A DNA stretch of 64,000 nt from Phragmites australis (lineage: Eukaryota > Streptophyta > Magnoliopsida > Poales > Poaceae). The stretch spans positions 7,690,501 to 7,754,500 of the forward strand of contig NC_084923.1 of assembly GCF_958298935.1 (NCBI RefSeq). Reading direction: 5' to 3'. Every line of letters starts with the position of its first letter. The stretch's first letter is position 1. The notes beneath the pieces were generated by a model. It was not told the DNA's origin, did no database searches, and saw nothing but the letters and a program-made list of their open reading frames with translations. Of this stretch, positions 60,565-64,000 are shown one piece after another. Both the position numbers and the translations under genes were made by a program.

Positions 60565-62457
60565 GCATTGAAGGCGCATGGAGACGACGTGTTGACAAAG
60601 TCAAGCGAAGGGGATGCTGGTGCAAGTGATAAGGCGGCCTGAGGGATCGGGAGCGAGAGAGACTTGCCGGTGGTCAGGATCGCATGACGGAGTATACGCG
60701 TCGACATTGAAGCGCTTGCTTAAGGTGTAAGCAAGGCGGTGAGTCACGCTTTGAGAAGTGTGCAGGCGGTTTCGCGGTTTGGCCTCAAAACCGTGGGAGG
60801 ACTGGAGGAGTATGTGGCATCATCGCGAAGCTTGCATCGAGACGAAGCTAAGTCGTGAAGGCGCCGCGACCGTCTGATGAATGGAGAATAAAATGGATTA
60901 AAATGCCCTCGGTGGTAGGTATGAGTGCACTACAAGAGAAGGGTATTTTGGGGAAAAGCTAGGAAACTTAAGGGCCAAGTTTCCTAGGCCTATAAATAGA
61001 GGGGTAGGGCTAGAAAGAGCTTTGAACCATCCACTTGATCCCCCATGTGCCACTCATTTGAGAACCTTGGAGCTAGGTTTTTAGAGGAGAGAAGGATGAG
61101 TGCTTAGCCTATGTAATATATGAGAGTTTTGAGAGATAAATCTTTGTAATCCGTCTAAAATAGGGCTGACCTCTTTGAGTAATTAAGTTTATGTTTTTGC
61201 ATATGCTTGAATTCCTCTCCTTCTAGTTTCCCTCTATTGGTTCCCTTGCAAGTTTGCAAGTTTTTCGATTTTCGGTTTTGATTTTCGTTTTGGTTTTTGG
61301 GCTGAAATTTCAGCACCTTGTGAGATCATTCTTCTCGTTGCTAGAGGCATAAAAACTCACATACGAGTGTATGCTCATGGGTCTTGAATACCCTTGCCTC
61401 TAGATCATCAACTTGGAGAGGTGTCTTGCCCGGTGATCTTTTTCTTTGAGCTGCAATATTTCATCTTTGCAGGGTTATTTTTCTTGGTGCTAGTGGCTTA
61501 AACACTCACATGCTAATGTATTTGAGCGGGTCTTAAGTCCTCTTACCACTAGACTATCATCTTGAAGGATAACCTTGTCCGATATCCATCTTCTCTAGTT
61601 TTTTTTTATAATTGCGAGTTTTTATGCACAAAGACATATGGAATGGTCTTGAATAGAACTTATGGTTCATATTCCATCCGTGGAGTCATGTTGCCATGGA
61701 ACTAGTCTTATTGCTTTGTCTCTCTAATTCCTTTGCTTCCGCTTGAGCGTTTTGAGGTGCGTTGGGTGAGAAATAGGAAAATGCCATATATTTCGAAAGA
61801 AATTTGTTGAGATGCCTATTCACCCCCCTCTAGTCGCCATTCTTAGTCCTACAAAACCTATGGTTAATATACCATCCATGGACTCGTGTTGCCTCGATTT
61901 TCTCTTGTTAAAACTTCTCTCTATTTTTGCTTCCGTTTGAGTTTTGAGCTGCGTTTGGTGATCCAAATAGGAGAAAGTCAATGATTTCGCAAGAAATTTG
62001 TTGAGATGCCCATTCACCTTCTCCTCCTCTAGTCACCAATCTCGTTCCTACGATGGATGCAGACGACAATAGCAAGGTGGAATTTGACGAGCTGGCAGCG
62101 CTGCTACACTCCCTAGGGCTACGTCCCATGGGTGACGAGGTGTGCGTGCTACTGGTCGGTATGGATGCAAACAGCAACAACAAGGTGGAGTTCGACGAGT
62201 TGGCGGCCGCCATCGTTCCCATGCTCACCACACAGACGCACCTCATTGACCAAGCGCAACTGTTGGAGGTGTTTTGTGCCTTCGATCGTTACAGCACCGG
62301 GTACATCTCCACCACCGAGCTGGCCCAGTCCATGGCGCGCCTGGACCAACTACTCACCTTCGAGGAGCTCAACAGATGATGTGTGATGCCGACGCGGATC
62401 GCAATAGGGTCATCAGCTTCCCAGAGTTTGCCACCATCATGGTCAAGGCTTTGGAGC

Positions 62458-62643
62458 GATGGGCGGGGGCAATATGGTATACACTGCAATATGGTGGTCT
62501 GTAGGTGAGCCCAAGGGCGTTAGAGGTGTACACGATGGTATGTTTCGAAGCCGAGCAACATTATAATGGCATCATCCAGGTATAGCCCTTTGTAGTGGTA
62601 CTTTTCAAAATATACAATTTTATAATGGCATGAAACAAATTTA
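62458..62643 (-). repeat. Right terminal inverted repeat
   Basis: The reverse complement matches 57001-57184. Its inner edge GATGGGCGGGGGCAATATGG overlaps the last codons of the CML frame (stop at 62502-62504). Confidence 0.82.
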
Positions 62644-64000
62644 CCCTTTGTTATTTAGGCAGCGACAAAACTAGGAGGTACGAAATGAAAGGGGATAGCA
62701 AATAAATGTGTGACTTGCACATTGGATTCCTGATAGTTAAGGGAATAAGGAACATGGGTCGTCCAAGGCTTTTGGTATTATGCTACGAGGATACATATGA
62801 TATCTTTATAGTACCATTAGTTTATCTCCACATCCTAAATGGACCGTGATCCTCTGACTTCATCGCTCTATGGTCAGAGGCGCACAATGAACTGAGCCTT
62901 AATGAATAGTAATGTTTAATCGGTCACCGCAGCATGCATACTGTTTAACAGGTATGGTAGCACGAGAGTTCTGTTCATTAGGTGTTGTAGCATAGATCTG
63001 AACCATTTATCTTTGATCCAATGGCTTAGACCAATTTAAAATTAGAGGATCACAATTCCTCCCAGACATATATGCTTGGTTCGCCTGCCTGAGCATGAAT
63101 ATTCATCTGTGGCTGCTTTTGCATGCCGTGAAGTCACAGTTGTCGATCTCTAGTCAATTTTGGACGAACGCAAATTTAATTTAGAATATATGCAGACAAT
63201 TTAGGACGATGATATGGTAATAAGCGTAAACTGATCGGATATCTAGTTTGTCACTCTAAACTCTGGAGTGTGTTGATCTAAATAATGGAAAATCAATCAT
63301 TCGTTGCTTCTACATGGCATCCAAAAAGCACTAGCATTGAGCAATCTATATGCTATAATATCCAGATGGGCCCACCCAGACTGTGAACTTCGTCATTTGG
63401 CTTTCTTCAACAGAACACCAGTTGCTGTACAGGGCTGCACTCGTATCACATCGGTCGTCCACACAGGGCTCCTCCCCTGACAGAGGGTGACCATTAAAGG
63501 CTCTCATGTTGCAACTAAGGTTAGCGTCTGCTAACTCTGATCTTAAACACACAAGCATGATCCGTTTTGTTGGGAGATGGAGCTAAAATATAAGAGTTCT
63601 GGGGTCAGGATCAGAGGCCGTGTGGGTTCCTTTTCTTCTTATAACTGTTTACATGCCCAGCTTTTTTTTTTTGGTGTCCTGATCAGAACAGCCAGGATTT
63701 AACTGCAGCACCCTGCACCAAAGCCTGCCATCTAGTACACAAGCATTGTACAATCTGTACTGACATCTTCCACTGCCATCAATTTGTGAAGCCCGTTTCT
63801 TCTGGGGCTCACATGATGCTTGGCTCTTGCCTTCAAAATTTCAATGTCCAGACTTCTCACTTCTCAGGCCAAACGTCTCCTCACTTTCAAGTAATTTAGA
63901 AAATGTACCATTTAACTGAGATTGATCATAAGATTTATGTTGGACGTCATCATCAAGAACCCCCATACCCCTGGCTTCACCAGCGTATGTATGTGAGCCT
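62644..64000. other. Intergenic region at the right edge of the window
   Basis: No reading frame with a recognisable domain. A 70-codon minus-strand frame at 63346-63558 has no motif. Short T-rich tract at 63663-63673. A gene may start beyond the window. Confidence 0.4.

Larger units (their letters stand above)
58682..61853 (+). mobile_element. Middle solo LTR (Copia family B), TSD AAATC/AAACC
   Basis: It begins TGAGAAACCAAGTCG and ends TTCTTAGTCCTACA. The flanks are AAATC (58677-58681) and AAACC (61854-61858), a TSD with one substitution. Joining the flanks restores the outer LTR ('gatcttaaatgaaacctatgg', compare 'gatcttaaatagaacatatgg' in the 3' LTR near 54335). Net length without the inner LTR is ~1.62 kb. 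TATA box at 60991-61000. Confidence 0.88.
57442..62052 (+). mobile_element. Outer solo LTR (Copia family B), TSD ATGGA, carrying nested LTRs
   Basis: It starts TGAGAAACCAAAG and ends CTCGTTCCTACG (terminal CA changed to CG). A perfect 5-bp TSD, ATGGA, flanks it (57437-57441 and 62053-62057). Its own sequence is 57442-58681 plus 61859-62052, about 1.43 kb, the same family as the LTRs of the Copia element at 46935-54530. TATA box: TATAAATAGA at 58161-58170. It has no internal genes, so it is solo. It sits inside an EF-hand codon block. Confidence 0.9.
57241..62504 (+). pseudogene. Calmodulin-like (CML7-type) EF-hand gene, split by nested LTRs
   Basis: Part A (57241-57441) encodes MTRSAPTASTPAWAEGVAGV, QLKQLREIFHWFDMDGDEKL and a first EF-hand. 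Its lesions are a TAA (probably from CAA) after KLT and a frameshift before MSDEVRVLLVSMD. Part B (62053-62504) continues directly after the LTR TSD: MDADDNSKVEFDELAALLHS, MGDEVCVLLVGMDANSNNKV, QTHLIDQAQLLEVFCAFDRY. A 1-bp loss near 62371 precedes MMCDADADRNRVISFPEFAT. Plant CMLs are cytosolic Ca2+ sensors with four EF-hands. In part B every loop lacks the usual Gly at position 6 or acidic residues at 3/5 (DRYSTG), so Ca2+ binding would be poor. No introns are visible. The C-terminus (GAIWYTLQYGGL) is encoded by the inverted repeat. Confidence 0.82.
57001..62643. mobile_element. Pack-MULE-like element carrying a CML gene and three nested solo LTRs
   Basis: Two ~185-bp inverted repeats bound it: 57001-57184 and 62458-62643. 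They start TAAATTTGTT(C/T)C(G/A)TGCC and share long matches such as TTATAAAATT, CACTACAAA, GCCATTATAAT and GGCTTC(A/G)AAACAT, down to GCCCCCGCCCATC. Between them is CML coding sequence and nothing transposase-like. Long TIRs around a host gene define Pack-MULEs. The flanking 9-mers (CTTCTTCTT and TTTGTTATT, if the TIR is extended by 3 bp) match only 6 of 9, so the TSD is not proven. Without the LTRs the element is about 1.0 kb. Confidence 0.75.

Overview
This is plant nuclear DNA. Spliced eukaryotic genes with GT-AG introns are separated by long blocks of nested retrotransposons. LTR structure, the MULE, CACTA and Copia/Gypsy content and the gene families point to a grass (Poaceae, probably panicoid); the species cannot be fixed from the sequence alone. 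There are no bacterial features and no CRISPR array.

Layout. 1-~11690 is the right part of a decayed Mutator-like (MULE) transposon. It carries the SWIM zinc-finger end of a transposase, a plant-mobile-domain (PMD) gene, and a convergent GRF zinc-finger gene on the minus strand. Three solo LTRs interrupt it (3687-5121, 5627-8744, 8893-10465), each with a target-site duplication (TSD) readable in the sequence. 11774-17529 (minus) is a multi-exon methionyl-tRNA synthetase relic with a premature stop, several frameshifts and no last exon. 20782-24520 (minus) is a truncated Gypsy chromovirus: LTR plus integrase/chromodomain end. It is followed by a partial minus-strand LTR (24521-~25500), a CACTA relic with a Ulp1-like protease (~25540-28928), and a second minus-strand Gypsy LTR (28929-31659) holding a 355-bp solo LTR. 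33553-37842 is a nine-exon MAP70 microtubule-associated protein gene with an open 507-codon frame and a shortened C-terminus. 42092-44016 (minus) is a decayed chloroplast PPR-SMR gene of the SVR7/ATP4 type. It lies head-to-head with a four-exon small RRM protein gene (45571-46546). 46935-54530 is a decayed Copia element, followed by a LINE fragment.

The most interesting locus is 57001-62643. A calmodulin-like (CML) gene sequence lies between ~185-bp terminal inverted repeats, as in a Pack-MULE. Inside it is a three-level nest of solo LTRs, each with its own TSD (ATGGA; AAATC/AAACC; GCATT). When the outermost LTR is ignored, the CML has an internal EF-hand duplication, and its C-terminal codons run into the inverted repeat.

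The protein-coding genes do not form one pathway. Only MAP70 and the RRM gene have uninterrupted spliced frames. MetRS, PPR-SMR and CML are pseudogenes. Solo LTRs greatly outnumber full elements, so LTR-LTR recombination appears to have been a main force here.
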